From Labia minor (taxonomy: Eukaryota > Arthropoda > Insecta > Dermaptera > Spongiphoridae), in the NCBI GenBank assembly GCA_963082975.1, contig OY720349.1, forward strand, positions 66,834,501 through 66,898,500: a DNA stretch of 64,000 nt. The letters are read 5' to 3'. Below are positions 1-9,498 of this stretch, piece by piece. The notes beneath the pieces are model-generated. The model did not search any database. It was not told the DNA's origin and was given only the letters and a program-made list of their open reading frames with translations. The translations under genes and the position numbers were made by a program. How positions within the stretch are numbered: the first letter of the stretch is position 1; every line of letters starts with the position of its first letter.

Positions 1-15
1 TAATTATTTTTTTAT

Positions 16-176
16 GCCGAAAACCTAAGGTCATCCTACGATGACCTTTCATAATTTTTAAGGGAAAATTAAAATATGAAATTTTTAAAAATAAATAATA
101 AATTCGTTCATTTAACTTCATAAAAATATTAAAAAAATATATTATTGATATTTCTGATGAATAATTATTTTTTTAT
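16..176 (+). repeat. Reference monomer (class K, 161 bp)
   Basis: First complete monomer in the window, useful as a reference. Order of parts: GC-rich box GCCGAAAACCT (16-26); dyad with arms 27-35 and 40-48; TTTCATAATTTTTA linker; GGGAAAATTAAAATATG; an A/T-tract stretch with AAATTTTTAAAAATAAATAA; ATTCGTTCATTTAACTTC; ATATATTATTGATATT; then GATGAATAATTATTTTTTTAT leading into the next box. Class K is marked by CCTAAGG instead of CCTAGGG, AAGGGAAAATTAAAATATG instead of ACGGGAAAATTAAAAAATG, and TTTAACTTC instead of TTTTACATC. Other K copies are near 7,411, 9,345 and 12,710. Confidence 0.95.
27..48. other. Conserved dyad (hairpin-capable) of the satellite box, perfect 9-bp arms
   Basis: AAGGTCATC (27-35) and GATGACCTT (40-48) are exact reverse complements around a CTAC loop. 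In the more common CCTAGGG monomers the perfect arms are 7 bp (GGTCATC and GATGACC). The dyad recurs once per monomer across the array and is the most G+C-rich part of an otherwise very A/T-rich unit. The loop varies (CTAC or CTAA) while arms mostly stay paired. A minority of classes break one arm position (AATGACC in classes W and Z, GATGAAC in class M, GATGACG in class L). It could be a protein-binding palindrome or a cruciform-prone site; the sequence does not say which. Confidence 0.85.
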
Positions 177-335
177 GCCGAAAACCTAGGGTCATCCTAA
201 GATGACCTTTCATAATTTTTACGGGAAACTCTAAAAATGAAATTTTTAAAAATAAATAATAAATTCGTTCATTTTACATCATATAAATATTAAAAAAATA
301 TATTATTGATATTTCTGATGAATAATTATTTTTTT
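177..335 (+). repeat. Monomer class J (CCTAAGATGACC, GGGAAACT)
   Basis: 159-bp variant marked by the CTAA dyad loop, a GGGAAACT replacement of GGGAAAATT and CATCATATAAAT in the 3' half. This copy carries GAAACTCTAAAAATG, a private change shared only with the monomers near 12,871 and 22,345. That sharing ties the window's left end to the two later copies of the same block. More common J copies read GAAACTTAAAAAATG (near 7,733 and 11,103). Confidence 0.85.
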
Positions 336-496
336 TCCGAAAACCTAGGGTCATCCTACGATGACGTTTCATAATTTTTTCGGTAAAATTAAAAAATGAA
401 ATGTTTTAAAAAAAATAATAAATTCGTTCTGTTTACATCATAAAAATATTGAAAAAATATATTATTGATATTTTTGATGAATAATTATTTTTTTAT
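336..496 (+). repeat. Monomer class L (GATGACG, TTTTCGGTAAAATT, TTCTGTTTAC)
   Basis: This class lacks ATG before the CCG box (TTTTTTCCG). It has GATGACGTTTC, which breaks the outer dyad pairing, then TTTTTTCGGTAAAATT in place of TTTTTACGGGAAAATT, AAATGTTTTAAAAAAAATAAT in place of AAATTTTTAAAAATAAATAAT, TTCTGTTTAC, and ATATTGAAAAAATAT. The 3' half ends in GATATTTTTGATG. These changes travel together as a haplotype and recur near 11,270, 13,030, 16,730, 20,745 and 22,500, usually followed by class M. Confidence 0.85.
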
Positions 497-657
497 GCCG
501 AAAACCTAAGGTCATCCTACGATGAACTTTCATAATTTTTAAGGGAAAATTAAAATATGAAATTTTTAAAAATAAATAATAAATTCGTTCATTTAACTTC
601 GTAAAAATATTAAAAAAATATATTATTGATATTTCTGATGAATAATTATTTTTTTAT
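497..657 (+). repeat. Monomer class M (GATGAACTTTC)
   Basis: A K-like monomer (CCTAAGG, AAGGG, TTTAACTTC) distinguished by GATGAAC, which removes a paired base of the right dyad arm. Almost every copy directly follows a class L monomer, so L-M behaves as a two-monomer block. Further copies lie near 11,430, 13,192, 16,890, 20,900, 22,666, 26,363, 30,862, 33,433, 36,964, 43,393, 58,979, 61,068 and 63,317. The copy near 13,192 and its duplicate near 22,666 share a private ATCCCG box. Confidence 0.85.
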
Positions 658-816
658 GCCGAAAACCTAGGGTCATCCTACGATGACCTTTCATAATTTT
701 TTAGGTAAAATTAAAAAATGAAATGTTTTAAAAAAAATAATAAATTCGTTCTGTTTACATCATAAAAATATTGAAAAAATATATTATTGATATTTCTGAA
801 GAATAATTATTTTTTT
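658..816 (+). repeat. Monomer class N (TTTTTTAGGTAAAATT with TTCTGTTTAC)
   Basis: Shares the AAATGTTTTAAAA, TTCTGTTTAC and ATATTGAAAA block with class L but has TTTTTTAGGTAAAATT and ends in CTGAAGAATAATT instead of CTGATGAATAATT. It is regularly followed by a class O or F monomer whose box starts TTTTTTTTCCG, so the GAAGAA ending and the missing ATG of the next unit are linked. Confidence 0.85.
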
Positions 817-977
817 TCCGAAAACCTAGGGTCATCCTACGATGACCTTTCATAATTTTTTAGGTAAAATTAAAAAATTAAATGTTTTAAAAAAAATAAT
901 AAATTCGTTCATTTTACATCATAAAAATATTAAAAAAATATATTATTGATATTTCTGATGAATAATTATTTTTTTAT
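817..977 (+). repeat. Monomer class O/F (TTAGGTAAAATTAAAAAATTAAATG)
   Basis: Lacks ATG before CCG, has TTTTTTAGGTAAAATT followed by AAAAAATTAAATG (the usual AATGAAATG is AATTAAATG), then AAAATATTAAAA in the 3' half. Two subclasses occur: O with GTTCATTTTAC (this copy) and F with GTTGATTTTAC (near 5,641, 6,928, 8,693 and 10,300). F is always followed by class G, whose box reads GCCGAACACC. Confidence 0.8.
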
Positions 978-2101
978 GCCGAAAACCTAGGGTCATCCTA
1001 CGATGACCTTTCATAATTTTTACGGGAAAATTAAAAAATGAAATTTTTAAAAATAAATAATAAATTCGTACATTTTACATCATAAAAATATTAAAAAAAT
1101 ATATTATTGATATTTCTGATGAATAATTATTTTTTTATGCCGAAAACCTAGGGTCATCCTACGATGACCTTTCATAATTTTTACGGGAAAATTAAAAAAT
1201 GAAATTTTTAAAAATAAATAATAAATTCGTTCATTTTACATCATATAAATATTAAAAAAATATATTATTGATATTTCTGAAGAATAATTATTTTTTTTCC
1301 GAAAACCTAGGGTCATCCTACGATGACCTTTCATAATTTTTTAGGTAAAATTAAAAAATGAAATTTTTAAAAATAAATAATAAATTCGTTCATTTTACAT
1401 CATAAAAATATTAAAAAAATATATTATTGATATTTCTGATGAATAATTATTTTTTATACCGAAAACCTAGGGTCATCCTACGATGACCTTTCATAAATTT
1501 TACGGGAAAATTAAAAAATGAAATGTTTTAAAAAAAATAATAAATTCGTTCATTTTACATCATATAAATATTAAAAAAATATATTATTGATATTTCTGAT
1601 GAATAATTATTTTTTTATGCCGAAAACCTAAGGTCATCCTAAGATGACCTTTCATAATTTTTACGGGAAAATTAAAATATTAAATTTTTAAAAATAAATA
1701 ATAAATTCGTTCATTTTACATCATAAAAATATTAAAAAAATATATTATTGATATTTCTGATGAATAATTATTTTTTTATGCCGAAAACCTAGGGTCATCC
1801 TACGATGACCTTTCATAATTTTTACGGGAAAATTAAAAAATGAAATTTTTAAAAATAAATAATAAATTCGTTCATTTTACATCATATAAATATTAAAAAA
1901 ATATATTATTGATATTTCTGATGAATAATTATTTTTTTATGCCGAAAACCTAGGGTCATCCTACGATGACCTTTCATAATTTTTACGGGAAAATTAAAAA
2001 ATGAAATTTTTAAAAATAAATAATAAATTCGTTCATTTTACATCATATAAATATTAAAAAAATATATTATTGATATTTCTGAAGAATAATTATTTTTTTA
2101 T

Positions 2102-2261
2102 GCAGAAAACCTAAGGTCATCCTACAATGACCTTTCATAATTTTTAAGGGAAAATTAAAATATGAAATTTTTAAAAATAAATAATAAATTCGTTCATTTA
2201 ACTTCATAAAAATATTAAAAAAAATATTATTGATATTTTTGATGAATAATTATTTTTTTAT
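2102..2261 (+). repeat. Monomer class W (GCAGAAAACC, CTACAATGACC)
   Basis: 160-bp class with GCAG for GCCG, CCTAAGG, and CTACAATGACC, where the CpG of the dyad has become CA and one arm pair is lost. It ends with a shortened ATTAAAAAAAATATTATT and usually GATATTTTTGATG. Further copies lie near 4,838, 14,795, 15,438, 24,269, 24,912, 28,288, 32,468, 35,359, 38,412, 44,999, 47,892, 51,748 and 54,641. Confidence 0.85.
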
Positions 2262-2583
2262 GCCGAAAACCTAGGGTCATCCTACGATGACCTTTCATAA
2301 TTTTTACGGGAAAATTAAAAAATGAAATTTTTAAAAATAAATAATAAATTCGTTCATTTTACATCATATAAATATTAAAAAAATATATTATTGATATTTC
2401 TGATGAATAATTATTTTTTTATACCGAAAACCTAGGGTCATCCTACGATGACCTTTCATAATTTTTACGGGAAAATTAAAAAATGAAATTTTTAAAAATA
2501 AATAATAAATTCGTTCATTTTACATCATATAAATATTAAAAAAATATATTATTGATATTTCTGATGAATAATTATTTTTTTAT

Positions 2584-2745
2584 GCAGAAAACCTAAGGTC
2601 ATCCTACAATGACCTTTCAAAATTTTTACGGGAAAATTAAAATATAAAATTTTTAAAAATAAATAATAAATTCGTACATTTTACATCAGAAAAATATTAA
2701 AAAAATATATTATTGATATTTCTGATGAATAATTATTTTTTTAAT
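2584..2745 (+). repeat. Monomer class Z (GCAG box, CAATGACCTTTCAAAA)
   Basis: 162-bp class combining the GCAG box and CAATGACC with TTTCAAAATTTTTACGGG, TTAAAATATAAAATTTTT, CGTACATTTTAC and ATCAGAAAAATATT. It precedes the divergent class A in nearly all places where class A has its usual AATGCCG start, for example near 6,446, 15,921, 25,395, 28,771, 38,894, 45,482, 48,374, 52,231 and 55,124. Z-A-B is a stable three-monomer block. Confidence 0.85.
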
Positions 2746-2907
2746 GCCGAAAACCTAGGGTCATCCTACGATGACCTTTCATAATTTTTACGGGAAAATT
2801 AAAAAATGAAATTTTTAGAAAATCAATAATAAATTCGTTCATTTTACATCATAAAAATATTAAAAAAATATATTATTCATATTTCTTACTAAAAATTATT
2901 TTTTTAT
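2746..2907 (+). repeat. Divergent monomer class A (GAAAATCAATAAT and CATATTTCTTACTAAAAATT)
   Basis: The most divergent class. Markers are AATGCCG at the start, TTTTTAGAAAATCAATAAT (the G at 2,818), and a clustered change in the last third: GATATTTCTGATGAATAATT is replaced by CATATTTCTTACTAAAAATT. So many changes in about 20 bp are unlike the scattered single substitutions of other classes and suggest conversion from an older diverged monomer. The diagnostic G also lies at 3,945, 5,393, 6,680, 7,964, 16,155, 17,438, 25,629, 29,005, 31,575, 37,679, 39,128, 39,929, 41,536, 44,106, 45,716, 46,999, 48,608, 50,854, 52,465, 53,748, 55,357, 56,158, 57,924 and 59,531. Confidence 0.9.
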
Positions 2908-3066
2908 GCCGAAACCTAGGGTCATCCTACGATGACCTTTCATAATTTTTACGGGAAAATTAAAAAATGAAATTTTTAAAAATAAATAATAAATTCGTTC
3001 AGTTTACATCATAAAAATATTGAAAAAATATATTATTGATATTTCTGAAGAATAATTATTTTTTTT
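2908..3066 (+). repeat. Monomer class B (GCCGAAACC, TTCAGTTTAC)
   Basis: 159-bp class that directly follows class A. Its box has lost one A (GCCGAAACC), it carries TTCAGTTTAC and ATATTGAAAAAATAT, and it ends CTGAAGAATAATT. Because the A-B pairing is nearly invariant, places where it is broken (for example 37,607-37,767 and 50,944-51,103) mark crossovers. Confidence 0.85.
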
Positions 3067-3227
3067 TCCGAAAACCTAGGGTCATCCTACGATGACCTTT
3101 CATAATTTTTATGGGAAAATTAAAAAATGAAATGTTTTAAAAATAAATAATAAATTCGTTCATATAACTTCATAAAAATATTAAAAAAAATATTATTGAT
3201 ATTTTTGATGAATAATTATTTTTTTAT
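3067..3227 (+). repeat. Monomer class C (CATATAACTTC), HOR spacing marker
   Basis: Marked by TTTTTTTTTCCG, AAATGTTTTAAAAATAAATAA and GTTCATATAACTTC, with a shortened AAAAAAAATATTATT and GATATTTTTGATG. The CATATAAC motif starts at 3161, 8307, 9913, 12001, 16498, 17781, 19387, 21475, 25972, 29348, 33043, 40272, 41879, 46059, 49431, 52808, 56501, 59874 and 61803. All intervals are whole multiples of about 160.6 bp. This copy has ATGGG (C to T at 3,112) where the related copy near 16,449 has ACGGG. Confidence 0.9.
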
Positions 3228-3388
3228 GCCGAAAACCTAGTGTCATCCTACGATGACCTTTCATAATTTTTACGGGAAAATTAAAAAATGAAATTTTTAA
3301 AAATAAATAATAACTTCGTTCATTTTACATCATATAAATATTAAAAAAATATATTATTGATATTTCTGATGAATAATTATTTTTTTAT
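3228..3388 (+). repeat. Monomer class D (CCTAGTGTCATCC, ATAACTTCG)
   Basis: Follows class C wherever C occurs. Marked by CCTAGTGTC, which weakens the left dyad arm, and usually AATAACTTCGTTC instead of AATAAATTCGTTC. The copies near 9,980, 12,068, 19,459 and 21,542 keep AATAAATTCG, so D splits into two subclasses. The copy near 12,081 and its duplicate near 21,555 share a private TGTCATACTACG. Confidence 0.85.
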
Positions 3389-3399
3389 ACCGAAAACCT

Positions 3400-5250
3400 A
3401 GGGTCATCCTACGATGACCTTTCATAATTTTTTAGGTAAAATTTAAAAATGAAATGTTTTAAAAAAAATAATAAATTCGTTCTGTTTACATCATAAAAAT
3501 ATTGAAAAAATATATTATTGATATTTCTGAAGAATAATTATTTTTTTTCCGAAAACCTAGGGTCATCCTACGATGACCTTTCATAATTTTTTAGGTAAAA
3601 TTAAAAAATTAAATGTTTTAAAAAAAATAATAAATTCGTTCATTTTACATCATAAAAATATTAAAAAAATATATTATTGATATTTCTGATGAATAATTAT
3701 TTTTTTATGCCGAAAACCTAGGGTCATCCTACGATGACCTTTCATAATTTTTACGGAAAAAAATTAAAAAATGAAATTTTTAATAATAAATAATAAATTC
3801 GTTCATTTTACATCATAAAAATATTAAAAAAATATATTAATGATATTTCTGATGAATAATTATTTTTTTAATGCCGAAAACCTAGGGTCATCCTAAGATG
3901 ACCTTTTTTAATTTTTACGGGAAAATTAAAAAATGAAATTTTTAGAAAATCAATAATAAATTCGTTCATTTTACATCATAAAAATATTAAAAAAATATAT
4001 TATTCATATTTCTTACTAAAAATTATTTTATTATGCCGAAACCTAGGGTCATCCTACGATGACCTTTCATAATTTTTACGGGAAAATTAAAAAATGAAAT
4101 TTTTAAAAATAAATAATAAATTCGTTCATTTTACATCATAAAAATATTAAAAAAATATATTATTGATATTTCTGATGAATAATTATTTTTTATACCGAAA
4201 ACCTAGGGTCATCCTACGATGACCTTTCATAAATTTTACGGGAAAATTAAAAAATGAAATGTTTTAAAAAAAATAATAAATTCGTTCATTTTACATCATA
4301 TAAATATTAAAAAAATATATTATTGATATTTCTGATGAATAATTATTTTTTTATGCCGAAAACCTAAGGTCATCCTAAGATGACCTTTCATAATTTTTAC
4401 GGGAAAATTAAAAAATTAAATTTTTAAAAATAAATAATAAATTCGTTCATTTAACTTCATAAAAATATTAAAAAAATATATTATTGATTTTTCTAATGAA
4501 TAATTATTTTTTTATGCCGAAAACCTAGGGTCATCCTACGATGACATTTCATAATTTTTACGGGAAAATTAAAAAATGAAATTTTTAAAAATAAATAATA
4601 AATTTGTTCATTTTACATCATAAAAATATTAAAAAAATATATTATTGATATTTCTGATGAATAATTATTTTTTTATGCAGTAAACCTAGGGTCATCCTAC
4701 GATGACCTTTCATAATTTTTACGGGAAAATTAAAAAATGAAATTTTTAAAAATAAATAATAAATTCGTTCATTTTACATCATATAAATATTAAAAAAATA
4801 TATTATTGATATTTCTGAAGAATAATTATTTTTTTATGCAGAAAACCTAAGGTCATCCTACAATGACCTTTCATAATTTTTAAGGGAAAATTAAAATATG
4901 AAATTTTTAAAAATAAATAATAAATTCGTTCATTTAACTTCATAAAAATATTAAAAAAAATATTATTGATATTTTTGATGAATAATTATTTTTTTATGCC
5001 GAAAACCTAGGGTCATCCTACGATGACCTTTCATAATTTTTACGGGAAAATTAAAAAATGAAATTTTTAAAAATAAATAATAAATTCGTTCATTTTACAT
5101 CATATAAATATTAAAAAAATATATTATTGATATTTCTGATGAATAATTATTTTTTTATACCGAAAACCTAGGGTCATCCTACGATGACCTTTCATAATTT
5201 TTACGGGAAAATTAAAAAATGAAATTTTTAAAAATAAATAATAAATTCGT
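3400..5250. repeat. Block shared with ~31,030-32,880 (and ~43.5-45.4 kb)
   Basis: Constant offset of 27,630 bp to the later block, checked at the private GATGACCTTTTTTAATT (3,901 and 31,531), the class A diagnostic G (3,945 and 31,575) and the GCAGTAAACC box (4,677 and 32,307). The same GATGACCTTTTTTAATT marker appears again near 37,635 and 44,062. Non-adjacent near-identical blocks of this kind show that duplications have been re-duplicated or copied over tens of kilobases. Confidence 0.8.
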
Positions 5251-5320
5251 TCATTTTACATCATATAAATATTAAAAAAATATATTATTGATATTTCTGA
5301 TGAATAATTATTTTTTTAAT

Positions 5321-6607
5321 GCCGAAAACCTAGGGTCATCCTACGATGGCCTTTCATAATTTTTACGGGAAAATTAAAAAATGAAATTTTTAGAAAATCA
5401 ATAATAAATTCGTTCATTTTACATCATAAAAATATTAAAAAAATATATTATTCATATTTCTTACTAAAAATTATTTTTTTATGCCGAAACCTAGGGTCAT
5501 CCTACGATGACCTTTCATAATTTTTACGGGAAAATTAAAAAATGAAATTTTTAAAAATAAATAATAAATTCGTTCAGTTTACATCATAAAAATATTGAAA
5601 AAATATATTATTGATATTTCTGAAGAATAATTATTTTTTTTCCGAAAACCTAGGGTCATCCTACGATGACCTTTCATAATTTTTTAGGTAAAATTAAAAA
5701 ATTAAATGTTTTAAAAAAAATAATAAATTCGTTGATTTTACATCATAAAAATATTAAAAAAATATATTATTGATATTTCTGATGAATAATTATTTTATTA
5801 TGCCGAACACCTAGGGTCATCCTACGATGACCTTTCATAATTTTTACGGGAAAATTAAAAAATGAAATTTTTAAAAATAAATAATAAATTCGTACATTTT
5901 ACATCAGAAAAATATTAAAAAAATATATTATTGATATTTCTGATGAATAATTATTTTTTTATGCCGAAAACCTAGGGTCATCCTAAGATGACCTTTCATA
6001 ATTTTTACGGGAAAATTAAAAAATGAAATTTTTAAAAATAAATAATAAATTCGTTCATTTTACATCATATAAATATTAAAAAAATATATTATTGATATTT
6101 CTGATGAATAATTATTTTTTTATACCGAAAACCTAGGGTCATCCTACGATGACCTTTCATAATTTTTACGGGAAAATTAAAAAATGAAATTTTTAAAAAT
6201 AAATAATAAATTCGTTCATTTTACATCATATAAATATTAAAAAAATATATTATTGATATTTCTGATGAATAATTATTTTTTTATACCGAAAACCTAGGGT
6301 CATCCTACGATGACCTTTCATAATTTTTACGGGAAAATTAAAAAATGAAATTTTTAAAAATAAATAATAAATTCGTTCATTTTACATCATATAAATATTA
6401 AAAAAATATATTATTGATATTTCTGATGAATAATTATTTTTTTATGCAGAAAACCTAAGGTCATCCTACAATGACCTTTCAAAATTTTTACGGGAAAATT
6501 AAAATATAAAATTTTTAAAAATAAATAATAAATTCGTACATTTTACATCAGAAAAATATTAAAAAAATATATTATTGATATTTCTGATGAATAATTATTT
6601 TTTTAAT
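5321..6607. repeat. 8-monomer tandem duplication, copy 1 (1,287 bp)
   Basis: Starts at a class A box. The class A G (5,393 and 6,680), the F marker GTTGATT (about 5,733 and 7,020) and the following GTACATTTTACATCAG (about 5,890 and 7,177) are each repeated 1,287 bp later. Order is A-B-F-G-H-like, two ATACC monomers, then Z. Classes C, D and E are missing between B and F, so this block also carries an internal loss relative to other A-B-C-D-E-F series. Confidence 0.8.
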
Positions 6608-7286
6608 GCCGAAAACCTAGGGTCATCCTACGATGACCTTTCATAATTTTTACGGGAAAATTAAAAAATGAAATTTTTAGAAAATCAATAATAAATTCGT
6701 TCATTTTACATCATAAAAATATTAAAAAAATATATTATTCATATTTCTTACTAAAAATTATTTTTTTATGCCGAAACCTAGGGTCATCCTACGATGACCT
6801 TTCATAATTTTTACGGGAAAATTAAAAAATGAAATTTTTAAAAATAAATAATAAATTCGTTCAGTTTACATCATAAAAATATTGAAAAAATATATTATTG
6901 ATATTTCTGAAGAATAATTATTTTTTTTCCGAAAACCTAGGGTCATCCTACGATGACCTTTCATAATTTTTTAGGTAAAATTAAAAAATTAAATGTTTTA
7001 AAAAAAATAATAAATTCGTTGATTTTACATCATAAAAATATTAAAAAAATATATTATTGATATTTCTGATGAATAATTATTTTATTATGCCGAACACCTA
7101 GGGTCATCCTACGATGACCTTTCATAATTTTTACGGGAAAATTAAAAAATGAAATTTTTAAAAATAAATAATAAATTCGTACATTTTACATCAGAAAAAT
7201 ATTAAAAAAATATATTATTGATATTTCTGATGAATAATTATTTTTTTATGCCGAAAACCTAGGGTCATCCTAAGATGACCTTTCAT
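6608..7286. repeat. 8-monomer tandem duplication, copy 2 (partial)
   Basis: Matches the preceding copy for about 4 monomers, then leaves it at 7,287, where this copy reads ACGCGAAACTT and the first copy (near 6,000) reads ACGGGAAAATT. The array then continues into the K-I-J series. Confidence 0.75.
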
Positions 7287-7410
7287 AATTTTTACGCGAA
7301 ACTTAAAAAATGAAATTTTTAAAAATAAATAATAAATTCGTTCATTTTACATCATATAAATATTAAAAAAATATATTATTGATATTTCTGATGAATAATT
7401 ATTTTTTTAT
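7250..7410 (+). repeat. Monomer class H (TTTTTACGCGAAACTT)
   Basis: J-like (CTAA loop, GAAACTT, CATATAAAT) but with ACGCGAAACTT in place of ACGGGAAACTT, creating two CpGs' worth of change in a four-base stretch. It follows class G (GCCGAACACC or GCCTAACACC, then CGTACATTTTAC and ATCAGAAAA) and precedes class K. A CpG to TG derivative (GCGAAATTT) occurs near 50,025 and its duplicate near 57,095. Confidence 0.8.
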
Positions 7411-7571
7411 GCCGAAAACCTAAGGTCATCCTACGATGACCTTTCATAATTTTTAAGGGAAAATTAAAATATGAAATTTTTAAAAATAAATAATAAATTC
7501 GTTCATTTAACTTCATAAAAATATTAAAAAAATATATTATTGATATTTCTGATGAATAATTATTTTTTTAT

Positions 7572-7732
7572 GCCGAAAACCTAGGGTCATCCTACGATGA
7601 CCTATCATAATTTTTTCGGTATAATTAAAAAATGAAATATTTTAAAAAAAATAATAAATTTGTACATTTTACATCAGAAAAATATTAAAAAAATATATTA
7701 TTGATATTTCTGATGAATAATTATTTTTTTAT
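7572..7732 (+). repeat. Monomer class I (GATGACCTATC, TTCGGTATAATT, AAATTTGTAC)
   Basis: Marked by GATGACCTATC, TTTTTTCGGTATAATT, AAATATTTTAAAA, AATTTGTACATTTTAC (the monomer's conserved TTCG has become TTTG) and ATCAGAAAAATATT. It follows class K in most copies. A private TTTTTTCAGTATAATT form near 9,538 recurs at exactly +9,474 bp near 19,012. Confidence 0.85.
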
Positions 7733-9498
7733 GCCGAAAACCTAGGGTCATCCTAAGATGACCTTTCATAATTTTTACGGGAAACTTAAAAAATGAAATT
7801 TTTAAAAATAAATAATAAATTCGTTCATTTTACATCATATAAATATTAAAAAAATATATTATTGATATTTCTGATGAATAATTATTTTTTTTCCGAAAAC
7901 CTAGGGTCATCCTAAGATGACCTTTCATAATTTTTACGGGAAACTTAAAAAATGAAATTTTTAGAAAATCAATAATAAATTCGTTCATTTTACATCATAA
8001 AAATATTAAAAAAATATATTATTCATATTTCTTACTAAAAATTATTTTATTATGCCGAAACCTAGGGTCATCCTACGATGACCTTTCATAATTTTTACGG
8101 GAAAATTAAAAAATGAAATTTTTAAAAATAAATAATAAATTCGTTCAGTTTACATCATAAAAATATTGAAAAAATATATTATTGATATTTCTGAAGAATA
8201 ATTATTTTTTTTTCCGAAAACCTAGGGTCATCCTACGATGACCTTTCATAATTTTTACGGGAAAATTAAAAAATGAAATGTTTTAAAAATAAATAATAAA
8301 TTCGTTCATATAACTTCATAAAAATATTAAAAAAAATATTATTGATATTTTTGATGAATAATTATTTTTTTATGCCGAAAACCTAGTGTCATCCTACGAT
8401 GACCTTTCATAATTTTTACGGGAAAATTAAAAAATGAAATTTTTAAAAATAAATAATAACTTCGTTCATTTTACATCATATAAATATTAAAAAAATATAT
8501 TATTGATATTTCTGATGAATAATTATTTTTTTATACCGAAAACCTAGGGTCATCCTACGATGACCTTTCATAATTTTTTAGGTAAAATTAAAAAATGAAA
8601 TGTTTTAAAAAAAATAATAAATTCGTTCTGTTTACATCATAAAAATATTGAAAAAATATATTATTGATATTTCTGAAGAATAATTATTTTTTTTCCGAAA
8701 ACCTAGGGTCATCCTACGATGACCTTTCATAATTTTTTAGGTAAAATTTAAAAATTAAATGTTTTAAAAAAAATAATAAATTCGTTGATTTTACATCATA
8801 AAAATATTAAAAAAATATATTATTGATATTTCTGATGAATAATTATTTTATTATGCCGAACACCTAGGGTCATCCTACGATGACCTTTCATAATTTTTAC
8901 GGGAAAATTAAAAAATGAAATTTTTAAAAATAAATAATAAATTCGTACATTTTACATCAGAAAAATATTAAAAAAATATATTATTGATATTTCTGATGAA
9001 TAATTATTTTTTTATGCCGAAAACCTAGGGTCATCCTAAGATGACCTTTCATAATTTTTACGCGAAACTTAAAAAATGAAATTTTTAAAAATAAATAATA
9101 AATTCGTTCATTTTACATCAGAAAAATATTAAAAAAATATATTATTGATATTTCTGATGAATAATTATTTTTTTATGCCGAAAACCTAGGGTCATCCTAA
9201 GATGACCTTTCATAATTTTTACGCGAAACTTAAAAAATGAAATTTTTAAAAATAAATAATAAATTCGTTCATTTTACATCATATAAATATTAAAAAAATA
9301 TATTATTGATATTTCTGATGAATAATTATTTTTTTATGCCGAAAACCTAAGGTCATCCTACGATGACCTTTCATAATTTTTAAGGGAAAATTAAAATATG
9401 AAATTTTTAAAAATAAATAATAAATTCGTTCATTTAACTTCATAAAAATATTAAAAAAATATATTATTGATATTTCTGATGAATAATTATTTTTTTAT

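Larger units (their letters stand above)
1..3418. repeat. Left-edge block, copy of 12,695-16,755 lacking a 4-monomer duplication
   Basis: Positions 1-2,583 correspond to 12,695-15,277 at a constant offset of 12,694 bp (79 monomers), checked at the CCGA box (17 and 12,711) and the private GAAACTC (C at 229 and 12,923). Positions 2,584-3,418 continue at an offset of 13,337, that is 643 bp more, because 15,278-15,920 is an extra four-monomer copy. The match ends at 3,419, where CCTTTC meets CGTTTC at 16,756. Substitutions include AACTTCGT (about 600) against AACTTCAT and ATGGG (3,112) against ACGGG. The block continues left of the window. Confidence 0.85.

Noticed and set aside
180..195. TAGGG within CCTAGGG as telomere-like repeat
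   Set aside because: It occurs once per 160 bp and never in tandem, so it is not telomeric sequence.
190..222. Dyad followed by T-rich sequence, resembling a rho-independent terminator
   Set aside because: The stem is followed by TTTCATAATTTTTA, not a continuous U-run, there is no upstream gene, and it recurs about 400 times as part of the satellite.
235..300. Short ORF in most monomers, ATGAAATTTTTAAAAATAAA onward, about 18 codons, preceded by a purine-rich GGGAAAATT
   Set aside because: It is a by-product of the repeat. It is about 18 codons long, ends in the A/T tract, is lost in many classes (ATTAAATG, ATAAAATTT) and shows no codon-level conservation. No longer frame is open because the period is not a multiple of three.
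1320..1345. CENP-B box-like sequence (TTTC...ACGGGA in TTTCATAATTTTTACGGGA)
   Set aside because: The known box needs TTCG and CGGG at a fixed distance. Here the C is followed by A instead of G and the spacing is about 2 bp too long, so core positions fail. A different binding protein is possible but not this motif.
2888..2912. Class A ending as the trace of an inserted mobile element
   Set aside because: The monomer keeps its length and register, with no target-site duplication or terminal repeats. Clustered substitution or conversion explains it better.
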